A program made the translations under genes and the position numbers. From NCBI GenBank assembly GCA_036365145.1, contig JAEOAD010001370.1:181190-245189 (forward strand): a stretch of DNA of 64,000 nucleotides, given 5' to 3'. Origin of the DNA: Orientallactaga sibirica (lineage: Eukaryota; Chordata; Mammalia; Rodentia; Dipodidae). Numbering within the stretch: position 1 is the first letter of the stretch; each line of letters opens with the position of its first letter. Of this stretch, positions 24,891 through 36,386 are shown one piece after another. The notes below the pieces were generated by a model. The model saw only the letters and a list, made by a program, of their open reading frames with translations, made no database searches and had not been told where the DNA came from.

Positions 24891-26450
24891 TGCAGCAAGT
24901 TCAAACTTTCCTTGTTTGTGAAATCTAACAAGATGTACAACTTAGTAGATTCACCAGGTTTCTAAAGTCGTTTGTTTAGAAAACAAACATCTTCATTGCC
25001 AAACAATGTACTCTGTGAAATAAGCTGGTTCCGTTCTCGGAATGATTTGCTTTCTTACGAAGACGGTTGAGTGCAGCATGTTCAAACTTTCCTTGGTTGT
25101 GTAACCTAGGAATATGTACAATTTAGTAGATTCAATTTATTTCTAATGTAGTTTGTTTAGAAAACAAACATCTTCATTTCAAAACACTGTACTGTGTGAA
25201 CTAAGCTAGTTGTGTTCTCGAAATCAATTGTTTTCCTACGAAGACGGTTCAGTGCAGAAAGTTCAAACTTTCATTGTTTGTGTAATCTAACAAGATGTAC
25301 AATTTATTGGATTCACCTCATTTCTAAAGTAGTTTGTTTAGAAAACAAACATATTCATTTGAAAACACGCTACTGTGTGAAAGAAGCTAGTCCTTTTGTG
25401 GGAATGAGTTGCTTTCTTATGAAGACGATTTAGTGCAGCAAGTTCAAACTTTCCTTTTTTGTGTAATCTAACAAGATGTACAACTTAGTAGATTTGCCTC
25501 ATTTCTAAAGTAGTTTTGTTAGAAAAAAAAAACATCTTCATTTCCGAAATCTGTACTGTGTGAAATGAGCTAGTTCTGTTCTCGGGAATCAGTTGCTTTC
25601 ATATGAATAGGGTTTAGGGGAGCAAGTTCAAACTTTCCTTGTTTGTGTAATCTAACAAGTAGTACAGCTTAGTAGATTCACCTCATTTCTAAAGTAGTTT
25701 GTTTAGAAAACAAACACCTTCATTTCCGAACACTGTACTGTGTGAAATAAGCTTGTTCTGTTCTTGGAATCAGTTGCTTTCCTACAAAGAAGGTTGAGTG
25801 CAGCAAGTTCAAACATTCCTTATTTGTGTAATTTAACAAGATGTACAATTTAGTAGATTCGCATTATATCTAAAGTAGTTTGTTTAGAAAACAAACATAT
25901 TCATTTGAAAACACTCTACTGTGTGAAATAAGCTAGTCCTGTTCTGGGAATAAGTTGCTTTCTTACGAAGACGGTTTAGTGCAGCAAGTTCAAACTTTCC
26001 TTTTTTTGTATTCTATCAAGATGTGCAACGTAGTAGATTTGCTTCATTTCTAAAGTAGTTTGTTTAGAAAACAAACATCTTCATTGCCGAACACTGTACT
26101 CTGTGAATTAAGCTAGTTAAGTTCTCAGAATCAGTTGCTTTCTTACAAAGACGCTTGAGTGCAGCAAGTTCAAATATTCCTAGTTAGTGTAATCTAAAAA
26201 GATGTACAACTTAGTAGATTCACCTCATTTCTAAAGTAGTTTGTTTAGAAAACAAACATCTTCATTTCCGAAAACTGTACTGTGTGAAATGAGCTAGTCT
26301 GTTGTTCTGTTGTTCTGTTGTCAGGATCAGTTGCTTTCTTACAAAAAGTGTTTAGGACAGCACGTTCAAACATTCCTAGTTTGTGTAATCTAACAAGATG
26401 TACAATTTAGTAGATTCGCCTCATTTCTAAAGTAGTTTGTTTAGAAAAAA

Positions 26451-27000
26451 ATCATCGTCATTTCGAAAACTATACTGTTTAAAATGAGCTAGGTCTGTTC
26501 TCGGAATCAGTTGCTTTCTTACAAAGAGGGTTTAGGGCAGCAAGTTCAAACTTTCCTTGCTTGTTTAATCTAACAAGATGTACAACTTAGTAGATTCTCC
26601 TTATTTCTAATGTAAATTGTTTAGAAAACAAATATCTTCATTACCGAACACTGTACTTTTTGAAATAAGCTAGTTCTGTTGTGGGGATCAGTTGGTTTCT
26701 TACAAAGAGTGTTGAGTGCAGCAAGTTGAAACTTTCCTTGGTTGTGTAATCTAAGAAGATGTACAATTTATTGGATTCGCCTTATGTCTAAAGGAGTTTA
26801 TTGAGAAAACAAACATCTTCATTTCATAACACTGTACTGTGTGAACTAAGCTAGTTCTGTTATCTGCACGAGTTGCTTTCTTACGAAGACTTTTGAGTGC
26901 AGCAAGTTCAAACTTTCTCTGTTTGTGAAATCTAACAAGGTGTACAACTTAGTAGGTTCACCTCATTTCTAAAGTTGTTTGTTTAGAAAACAAACATCTT
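26451..27000. repeat. Higher-order repeat block, copy 1 (11-monomer spacing)
   Basis: Matches 28441-28990 at an offset of about 1990 bp, near 11 monomers. Shared private features are 'tttttgaaataagc' / 'tatttgaaataagc', 'gcagcaagttgaaac', 'tgtctaaaggagttt', 'tattgagaaaac' / 'tgttgagaaaac' and 'gttatctg' followed by 'acgagttgc' and 'gaagacttttgag'. Confidence 0.75.
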
Positions 27001-28289
27001 CATTGCCGAACACTGTACTGTGTGAAATGAGCTTGTTCTGTTCTCGGAATCAGTTGCTTTCCTACGAAGAAGGTTGAGTGCAGCAAGTTCAAATATTTCT
27101 TATTTGTGTAATCTAACAAGATATACAATTTAGTAGATTCGCCTTATTTCTAAAGTAGTTTCATTAGAAAACAAACATCTTCATTTGAAAACACTCTACT
27201 GTGTGAAATAAGCTAGTCCTGTTCTGGGAATGAGTTGCTTTCTTACGAAGACGGTTTAGTGCAGCAAGTTCCAACTTTCCTTTTTTGTGTATTCTAACAA
27301 GGTGTGCAACCTAGTAGATTTGCTGCATTACTAAAGTAGTTTGTTTAGAAAACAAACATCTTTATTTCCGAAAACTGTACTGTGTGAAATGAGCTAGTTC
27401 TGTTGTCGTGATCAGTTGCTTTCTTACGAAGAGGGTTTAGGGCAGCAAGTTCAAACTTTCCCTGCTTGTGTAATCTATCAAGATGTATAAAGTAGTAGAT
27501 TTGCCTCATTTCTAAAGTAGTTTGTTTAGAAAACAAACATCTTCATTGCCGAACAACGTACTGTGTGAAATAAGCTAGTTCTGCTGTTGGGATCAGTTGC
27601 TTTCTTACGAAGAGTGTTGAGTGCAGCAAGTTCAAACTTTCCTTGGTTGTGCAATGTAACAAGATGTACAACTTAGTGTATTCGCCTGATTTCTAAAGTA
27701 GTATGTTTAGAAAACAAACATGTTCACTGCAAAACACTGTACTGTGTGCTACAAGCTAGTTCTCTTCTCGGAATCAGTTGCTTTCCTACGTAGACGATTG
27801 AGGGCAGCAAGTTCAAACATTCCACGTTAGTGTAATCTAAGAGGATGTACAATTTAGTAGATTCCCCTTATTTCTAAAGTAGTTTGTTTAGAAAACAAAC
27901 ATCTTCATTTCAAAACACTGTACTGTGTGAACTAAGCTAGTTCTGTTCTCGGAATGAGTTGCTTTCTTACGAAGACAGTTGAGTGCAGCAATTTAAAACT
28001 TTCCCTGTTTGTGTAATCTAACAAAATGTACAACTTAGTAGATTCACCTCATTTCTAAAGTAGTTTGTTTCGAAAACAAACATCTTTATTTCCGAACACT
28101 GTACTGTGTGAAATGAGCTAGTTCTGTTCTTGGAATCAGTTGTTTTCTTACGAAGAGTGTTGATGGCAGCAAGTTCAAACTTTCCTTGTTTATGTAACCT
28201 AACAAGATGTACAACTTAGTAGATTCACCTGATTTCTAGAGCACTTTGTTTAGAAAACAAACATCTTCATTGCCAAACACTGCATTGTG

Positions 28290-28990
28290 TGAAATGAGCT
28301 AGTTCTGTTGTTGGGATCAGTTCCTTTCTTACGAAGAGTTTTGAGTGCAGCAAGTTCAAACTTTCCTTGTTTGTATAATAGAACAAGATGTATAAAGTAG
28401 TAGATTCGCCTCATTTCTAAAGTAGTTTGTTTAGAAAATAATCATCTTCATTTCCGAAAACTGTACTGTGTGAAATGAGCTAGTTTTGTTCTCGGAATCA
28501 GTTACTTTCTTACGAAGAGCGTTTAGGGCAGGACGTTCAAACGTTCCTTGCTTGTGTAATTTAACTAGATGTACAACTTAGTGGATTCTCGTCATTTCTA
28601 AAGTAATTTGTTAAGAAAACAAACATCTTCATTGCCGAACACTGTACTATTTGAAATAAGCTAGTTCTGTTGTCGGGATCAGTTGCTTTCTTACGAAGAG
28701 TGATGAGTGCAGCAAGTTGAAACTTTCCTTGCTTGTGTAATCTAAGAAGATGTACAATTTAGTAGATTCGCCTCATGTCTAAAGGAGTTTGTTGAGAAAA
28801 CAAACATCTTCATTTCAAAACACTATACTGTGTAAACTAAGCTAGTTCTGTTATCTGAACGAGTTGCTTTCTTATGAAGACTTTTGAGTGCAGCAAGTTC
28901 AAACTTTCCCTGTTTGTGCAATCTAACAAGATGTTCAACTTAGTAGATTCACATCATTTCTAAACTAGTTTGTTTAGAAAACAATCATCT
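28290..28990. repeat. Higher-order repeat block, copy 2 (matches 26451 and 30970-31340)
   Basis: The same block as at 26451. Its left part also matches 30970-31340 at an offset of about 2683 bp (near 15 monomers). Shared features are 'tataaagtagtagatt', 'aactagat', 'gtaatttgttaagaaaac' and 'acttgaaataagc' / 'atttgaaataagc'. Three related blocks at 11- and 15-monomer spacing suggest unequal exchange among longer repeats. Confidence 0.75.
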
Positions 28991-30589
28991 TCATTTCCCA
29001 AAACTGTACTGTGTGAAATGAGCTAGTTCTGTTATCGGAATCAATTACTTTGTTACAGAGAGAGTTGATGGCATCAAGTTCAAACATTCCTAGTTAGTGT
29101 AATCTAAGAAGATGTACAATTTAGGAGATTCACCTCATTTCTAAAGTAGTTTGTTTAGCAAACAAACATCTTCATTTGAAAACACTGTACTGTGTGAACT
29201 AAGCTATTTCTGTTCTTGGAATGTGTTGCTTTTTTATGAAGACGGTTGATGGCACCAAGTTCAAACTTTCCTTGCTTGTGTAACCTAACAAGATATACAA
29301 CTTAGTAGATTAGCCTGATTTCTAAAAGAGTTTGTTTAGAAAAGAAACATCTTAATTTCTGAGCACTGTACTGTGTGAAATGAGTTAGTTCTGTTCTCGG
29401 AATCAGTTACTTTCTTACAACGAGGGTTTACGGCAGCAAGTTCAAACCTTCCCTGTTTGTGTAATGTAATAAGATATACAACTTAGTAGATTCACCTCAT
29501 TTCTAAAGTAGTTTGTTTAGAAAACAAACATCTTCATTGCCGAACACTGTACTCTGTGAATTAAACTAGTTCTGTTCTCGGAATCAGTTGCTTTCTTAGA
29601 AAGACGCTTGAGTGCAGAAAGTTCAAATATTCCTAGTTCGTGTAATCTAAAAAGATGTACAACTTAGTAGATTCGCCTCATTTCTAAAGTAGTTAGTGTA
29701 TAAAACAAACATCTTCATTGCCAAACACTGTACTCTTTGAAATGAGCTAGTTCTGTTTTCGGGATCATTTGCTTTCTTACAAAGAGTGTTGAGTGCAGCA
29801 AGTTCAAACTTTCCTTGGTTGTGTAATCTAACACGATGTACAACGTCGTAGATTCACCTTATTTCTAAAGTAGTTTGTTTGGAAAACAAACATCTTCATT
29901 TCCAAACAGTGTACTGTTTGAACTAAACTAGTTCTGTTCTCGGAATGAGTTGCTGTCTTACGAAGACGTTTGAGTGCAGCAAGTTCAAACTTTCCTTGTT
30001 TGTGTAAACTAAAAAATGAACAACTTAGTAGATTCGCCTCATTTCTAAAGTACTTTGTTTAGAAAACAATCATCTTCATTTTCGAAAAATGTTATGTGTG
30101 AAATGAGCTAGTTCTGTTCTCGGAATCAGTTGCATTCTTAGGAAGAGGGTTCAGTGCAGCAAGTCCACACTTTCCTTGTTTGTGTAATCTAACAAGATGT
30201 GAAACTTAGTAAATTCACCTCATCTCTATAGTAGTTTGTTTAGAAAACAAACATCTTCATTGCCGAACACTGTACTCTGTGAATTGAGCTAGTTCTGTTC
30301 TCGGAAACAGTTGCTTTCTTACAAAGATGCTTGAGTGCAGCAAGTTCAAATATTCCTAGTTAGTGTAATCTAAAAAGATGTACAACTTAGTAGATTCACC
30401 TCATTTCTAAAGTAGTTCGTTGAGAAAACAAACATCTTCATTTGAAAACACTCTACTGTGTGAAATAAGCTCGTCCTGTTCTGGGAATGAGTTGCTTTCT
30501 TACTAAGACAGTTTAGTGCAGCAAGATCAAACTTCCTTTTTTTGTGTAATCTAAAAAGATGTACAACTTAGTAGATTCACATCATTCCT

Positions 30590-30602
30590 AAGTAGTACTC
30601 TG
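30590..30602. other. Deletion junction in satellite monomer
   Basis: 'attcctaagtag' joins directly to 'tactctgtgaaataagc', removing the inverted repeat and the 'catcttcatt' block of this monomer. Confidence 0.7.
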
Positions 30603-33600
30603 TGAAATAAGCTAGTTCTGTTGTCGGGATCAGTTGCTTTCTTATGAAGAGTGTTGAGTGCAGCAAGTTTACTTTACTTGGTTGTGTAATATAAGAAGAT
30701 GTACAATTTAGAAGATTTGCCTTATGTCTAAAGTAGTTTCTTTAGAAAACAAACATCTTCATTTCAAAACACTGTACTGTGTGAACTAAGCTAGTTCTGT
30801 TCTCGGAATGAGTTGCTTTCTTACGAAGACGTTTGAGTGCAGCAAGTTCAAACTTTCCCTGTTTGTGTAATCTAACAAGATGTACAACTTAGTAGATTCA
30901 CCTCATATCTAAAGTAGTTTGTTTAGAAAACAAAAATCTTCATTGCCGAACACTGTAGTGTGTGAAATGAGCTAGTTCTATTGTTGGGACCAGTTCCATT
31001 CTTACGAAGAGTGTTGAGTCCAGCAAGTACAAACTTTCCTTGTTTGTGTAATTGAACAAGACGTATAAAGTAGTAGATTCACCTCATTTCTAAAGTAGTT
31101 TCGTTAGAAAACAATCATCTTCATTTCCGAAAACTGTACTGTGTGAAACGAGCTAGTTCTGTTCTCGGAATCAATTGCTTTCTTACGAAGACGGTTTAGG
31201 GCAGCAAGTTCAATCTTTCCTTGCTTTTGTAATCTAACTAGATTTACAACTTAGTAGATTCTTGTCATTTCTAAGGTAATTTGTTAAGAAAACAAACATC
31301 TTCATTGCCGATCACTTTACTACTTGAAATAAGCTAGTTCTGTTCTAGGGGATCAGTTGTTTTCTTATGAAGAGTGTTGAGTGCAGCAAGTTCAAACTTT
31401 CCTTGTTGTGTAATCTAACAAGATGTACAATTTAGTAGATTCGCCTATTTCTAAAGTAGTTTGTTTGAAAACAAACATCTTCATTTCAAAACACTGTACT
31501 GTGTGAAATGAGCTAGTTCTGTTGTTGGAATCAGTTGCTTTCTTATGAAGAGTTTTGAGTGCAGCAAGTTCAAACTTTCCTTGTTTGTGTAATCTAACAA
31601 GATGTACAACTTAGTAGATTCGCCTAATTTCTAAAGTAGTTTGTTTAGAAAACAAACATCTTCATTTCCCAAAACTGTATTGGGTGAAATGAGCTAGTTC
31701 TGTTCTAGGAATCAATTGCTTTTTTACGAAGAGGTTGAGTGCAGCAAGTTCAAACTTTCCTTGTTTGTGTAATCTAACAAGATGTACACTTTAGTAGATT
31801 CACCTCATTTCTAAAGTAGTTTGTTTAGAAAACAAACATCTTCATTTCAAAACACTGTACTGTGTGAAATAAGCTATTTCTGTTCTTGGAATCAGTTGCT
31901 TTCTTACGAAGAAGGTTGAGTGCAGCAAGTTCAAACTTTCCTTGTTTGTGTAATCTAACAAGATGTACAACTTAGTAGATTAGCCTGATTTCTAAAGTAG
32001 TTTGTTTAGAAAACAAACATCTTAATTACAAAACACTGTACTGTGTGAAATAAGCTAGTTCTGTTCTGGGAATCAGTTGCTTTCTTACGACTTGGGTTTA
32101 GTGCAGCAAGTTCAAACTTTCCCTGTTTGTGTAATCTAACAAGATGTACAACTTAGTAGATTCACCTCATTTCTAAAGTAGTTTGTTTAGAAAACAAACA
32201 TCTTCATTTCCCAAACACTGTACTATGTGAATGAGCTAGTTGTGTTCTCAGAATCAGTTGCTTTCCTACAAAGACGCTTGAGTGCAGCAAGTTCAAATAT
32301 TCCTAGTTAGTGTAATCTAAAAGATGTACAATTTAGTAGATTCACCTCATTTCTAAAGTAGTTTGTTTAGAAAACAAACATCTTCATTTGAAAACACTGT
32401 ACTGTGTGAAATAAGCTAGTTCTGTTTTGTCAGGATCAGTTGCTTTCTTACAAAAAGAGTGTTGAGTGCAGCAAGTTCAAACTTTCCTTGTTTGTGTAAT
32501 CTAACAAGATGTACAATTTAGTAGATTCGCCTTATTTCTAAAGTAGTTTGTTTATAAAACAAACATCTTCATTTCAAAACACTGTACTGTGTGAAATAAG
32601 CTAGTTCTCTTCTCGGAATCAGTTGCTTTCTTACAAAGAGGGTTTGAGTGCAGCAAGTTCAAACTTTCCTTGTTTGTGTAATCTAACAAGATGTACAATT
32701 AGTAGATTCAGCCTCATTTCTAAAGTAGTTTGTTTAGAAAACAAACATCTTCATTTCCGAACACTGTACTGTGTGAAATAAACTAGTTCTGTTCTCAAAA
32801 TCAGTTGATTTCTTTCAAAGAAGATTGAGTGCAGCAAGTTCAAACTTTCCTTGGTTGTGTAATCTAACAAGATGTACAACTTACTAGATTCGCCTCATTT
32901 CTAAAGTAGTTTGGTTTAGAAAACAAAATCTTCATTTCATAACACTGTACTGTGTGAAATGAGCTAGTTCTGTGTTCTGAAATCAGTTGATTTCTTACAA
33001 AGAAGGTTGAGTGCAGCAAGTTTAAACTTTCCTTGTTTGTGTAATCTAACAAGATGTACAATTTTAGTAGATTCACCTCATTTCTAAAGTATTTTTTTAG
33101 AAAACAAACATCTTCATTTCAAAACACTGTACTGTGTGAACTAAGCTAGTTCTATTCTGGGAATCAGTTGCTTTCTTACAAATAGTGTTGAGTGCAGCAA
33201 GTTCAAATATTTCCTTGTTTGTGTAATCTAACAAGATGTACAATTTAGTAGATTCCTCATTTCTAAAGAAGTTTGTTTAGAAAACAAACATCTTCATTTG
33301 AAAACTGTACTGTGTAAAATAAGCTAGTTCTGTTCTCGGAATCAGTTGCATTCTTAAAGAGTATTCAGTGCAGCAAGTTCAAACTTTCTTGTTTCTGTAA
33401 TCTAACAAGATGTACAACTTAGTAGATTCACCTCATTTCTAAAGTAGTTTGTTTAGAAAACAAACATCTTCATTTGAAAACACTCTACTGTGTGAAATAA
33501 GCTAGTCCTGTTCTCGGAATCAGTTGCTTTCTTACGAAGAGGGTTTAGTGCAGCAAGTTCAAACTTTCCTTTTTGTGTAATCTAACAAGATGTACAAAGT

Positions 33601-35269
33601 AGTAGATTTGCCTCATTTCTAAAGTAGTTTGTTTTAGAAAACAAACATCTTTATTTGAAAAACTGTACTGTGTGAAATGAGCTAGTTCTGTTTGTTGGGA
33701 TGAGTTGCTTTCTTACAAAGAGGGTTTAGTGCAGCAAGTTCAAACTTTCCTTGTTTGTGTAATCTAACAAGATGTACAACTTAGTAGATTTGGCTCATTT
33801 CTAAAGTAATTTGTTTAGAAAACACTCATCTTCATTTGCAAAAAACTGTACTGTGTGAAATAGCTAGTTCTGTTCTCAGGAATCAGTTGCTTTCATACAA
33901 AGAGGGTTTAGTGCAGCAAGTTCAAACTTTCCTTGTTTTGTAATCTAACAAGATGTACAAATTAGTAGATTCCCTTATTTCCAAGTAGTTTGTTTAGAAA
34001 ACAAACATCTTCATTTCAAAACACTGTACGATGTGAAATAAGCTAGTTCTGTTCTTGGAATGAGTTGCTTTCTTACGAAGACGTTGAGTGCAGCAAGTTA
34101 AAACTTTCCCTGTTTGTATAATCTAACAAGATGTACATCTTAGTAGATTCGCCTCATTTCTAAAGTAGTTTGTTTTAGAAAACAAACATCTTCATTTCTG
34201 AAAACTGTACTGTGTGAAATGAGCTAGTTCTGTTCTTGGAATCAGTTGCTTTCTTAAAAAGAGGGTTGATGGCAGCAAATTTCAAACTTTCCTTGTTTTG
34301 TGTAATCTAACAAGATGTACAACTTAGTAGATTCACCTCATTTCTAAAATAGTTTGTTTAGAAAATAAACATCTTCATTCAAAACACTGTACTGTGTGAA
34401 ATAAGCTATTTCTGTTCTTGGAATGTGTTGCTTTCTTTAAAAAGAAGGTTGATTGCAGCAAGTTCAAACTTTCCTTGTTTGTGTAATCTAACAAGATATA
34501 CAACTTAGTAGATTCACCTCATTTCTAAAGTAGTTTGTTTAGAAAACAATCATCTTCATTTCAAAACACTGTACTGTGTGAAATGAGCTAGTTCTGTTCT
34601 TGGAATGCTTTGCTTTCTTACGAAGACGGTTGAGTGCAGCAAGTTCAAACATTTCTTGTTTGTGTAATCTATTAAGATGTACAACTTAGTAGATTCACCT
34701 CATTTCTAAAGTAGTTTGTTTAGAAAACAAACATCTTCATTCCGAACACTGTACTTGTGAAATAAGCTAATTCTGTTGTCGGGATCAGTTGCTTTATTAC
34801 GAAGAGTGTTGAGTGCAGCAAGTTCAAACTTTCCTGGTTGTGTAATCTAAGAAGATGTACAATTTAGTAGATTCGCATTATTTCTAAACTAGTTTGTTTG
34901 GAAAACAAACATCTTCATTTCAAAACACTGTACTGTGTGAACTAAGCTAGTTCTGTTCTTGGAATCAGTTGCTTTCTTATGAAGACTGTTGAGTGCAGCA
35001 ATTTCAAACTTTCCTTGTTTGTGTAATCTAACAAGATGTACATCTTAGTAGGTGCCGCGCCTTAAAGATGGCGCTGGCTTCCGCCTTCCGCCTTCCCGAT
35101 GGCGAGTGCTCTCCTGGATAAACAAGTCCTTATTTGGCTTGGGCCGTGATCTAGGCTTGCTTCGCATATGTGGACCTATCTGCATTCACCACGTGGCTTA
35201 CCAGGGTTGGCTGTTCAAAGGCTTCTTAAGCTTTGGGCGGGCTTGTCCTGTGCAGAATTCAGTCAGGGG

Positions 35270-35489
35270 TCAGTGAGTGAGTGAGTGATCAGCAGTGAGT
35301 GAGTGAGTGAGTGAGTGGCAGTGAGTGAGTGAGTTCAGGAGTGAGTGTCAGTGAGTCAGTGAAGTGATACAAGTGAGTCAGAGTGAGAGTGAGTCAGTGA
35401 GTGAGTCAGTGAGTGAGAGAGTGAGAGTCAGTCAGTGAGTCAGTCAGTCAGTGAGTGAGTCAGTCAGTGAGTCAGTCAGTCAGTCAGAA
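35270..35489 (+). repeat. GTGA/GTCA tetranucleotide tract in LTR 1, rich in AP-1 motifs
   Basis: About 220 bp of mixed GTGA and GTCA units. Wherever the two abut, TGAGTCA (the AP-1 consensus) arises; I count about seven by eye. Similar tracts of different length and order occur in LTR 2 and LTR 3, so the tract mutates fast. Confidence 0.85.
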
Positions 35490-35527
35490 GATTGTTTAAG
35501 GGGTCAGAAGATTGTTCAAGGTTCCTG

Positions 35528-35533
35528 AATAAA
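35528..35533 (+). promoter_or_regulatory. Polyadenylation signal AATAAA in LTR 1
   Basis: AATAAA within 'ttcctgaataaactgctg', 58 bp before the LTR end, the expected R/U5 region. It is conserved in LTR 2 and LTR 3. Confidence 0.7.
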
Positions 35534-35593
35534 CTGCTGAAAGAAGAGTCCGAGCGTTGCGTCTTCCTTGCTGGTCGAGGCAGTCGCGACAAA

Positions 35594-35611
35594 TGGTGGC
35601 CCAGACGGGAA
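35594..35611 (+). promoter_or_regulatory. Retroviral primer-binding site, diverged
   Basis: 'tggtggcccagacgggaa' starts 2 bp after the LTR end, the canonical PBS place. It starts with TGG and has a 'gccc...gggaa' shape nearest to a lysine-tRNA PBS, but it is too diverged for a firm tRNA assignment. The second provirus copy lacks this region. Confidence 0.65.
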
Positions 35612-36010
35612 CTCAGAACTTGCAGGGCAGCTAGCTGGTAAGTTCCAGATAAGTGGACAAAAAGGGTAAAGGCAAGTTCTCCGGTAGAGAGACGATAAGG
35701 TCCCATAGCAAAATGGGCAATACATCTTCCAGTATTAGGGTTAAAAGGCGCCACAATAAGGTTTCCTTAGAGGAAACGCAGTGAGAAGATTTCTTAAGAA
35801 TGATAGCCAGCCAATTAATGTATATTTGTTCGTGTGTCTTATTAGTGTATAAAAGTTGGTTAACCTCATGTGGTGTATTTGTGTTGTAGTGTGTCTAGTC
35901 ATATTACATAGGGCAAACGAGAATGATTCAGAAGCAGTTAAAAAAATTTTTTTTAGAGGAGGTGAGAGAAGAGCACTTTCCTTGTTTGAGTAAAACATCT
36001 AAAAGAAAAA

Positions 36011-36231
36011 GTAAGGTTCCTGAATAAACTGTTGAAAGAAGAGTCCGAAGAGGGACTCAGAACTTTCTGCAGTCAGGGCAGTAGTAAGGTTCCTGAATAA
36101 ACTGTTGAAAGAAGAGTCCCAAGAGGGACTCAGAACTTTCTGCAGTCAGGGCAGTAGTAAGGTTCCTGAATAAACTGTTGAAAGAAGAGTCCGAAGAGGG
36201 ACTCAGAACTTTCTGCAGTCAGGGCAGTGCA
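36011..36231 (+). repeat. Three tandem 73-bp repeats in the ERV leader
   Basis: 'gtaaggttcctgaataaac' starts at 36011, 36084 and 36157, with spacings of 73 and 73. Each unit fuses the LTR polyadenylation/U5 start ('cctgaataaactgttgaaag') to the post-PBS leader ('ggactcagaac', then 'gcagtcagggcag'). The ~60 bp of U5 end plus PBS is missing. Each therefore looks like a deleted copy of 35515-35630. Confidence 0.88.
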
Positions 36232-36386
36232 CTGGTAAGTTCCCAGGTAAGGTGGGAATCAGCGACAAAAAGCGGGAATTTTGCTCCTCTCGGTAGAAAA
36301 AGAGGGAGCAGGAAGGGTTCAGCTTTATTTTGTTTGTGTAGAACCAAAATTTAAAAGTTTTAAAAGAATTTTTAAAAAGTTTAGCC

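Larger units (their letters stand above)
17821..35051. repeat. Satellite array, subfamily A, segment 4
   Basis: About 95 monomers in one orientation, with several nested repeats listed separately. A marker monomer ('cactctactgtgtg' with 'aagctagtcctgttctggg') recurs near 25931, 27211, 30468 and 33499, and a relative lies at 25385. The spacings are near whole numbers of monomers (about 3, 7, 18 and 17). From about 31400 to 35050 the monomers are unusually uniform and close to consensus, with single-base slips such as 'gtttgtttgaaaacaaac' at 31460. Nothing other than satellite is seen. Confidence 0.96.
35051..35591 (+). mobile_element. IAP-like (class II ERV) LTR 1, 5'-truncated
   Basis: Starts at 'ggtgccgcgcc', lacking about the first 15 bp seen in LTR 2 at 37936, and abuts satellite 'catcttagta'. 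It contains a YY1-like 'aaagatggcgc', an E-box CACGTG near 35190, a GC box 'gggcgg' near 35235, a long GTGA/GTCA tract, AATAAA at 35528-35533 and a U5 ('gttgcgtcttccttgctgg') resembling mouse IAP U5. It ends in 'gcgaca' at 35591, just before a primer-binding site. The plus-strand 74-residue frame at 35052 recurs in LTR 2 because the DNA is repeated; I do not regard it as coding. Confidence 0.85.
35592..36386 (+). other. IAP-like untranslated leader with repeated donor-like sites
   Basis: The leader runs between LTR 1 and the gag ATG. It has a splice-donor-like 'ggtaagttcc' at 35637 and again at 36234. Segments around 35960-36010 ('ctttccttgtttgagtaaaac') look satellite-contaminated. The minus-strand frames at 35476-35754 and 35741-35998 are shadows. 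Confidence 0.6.
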
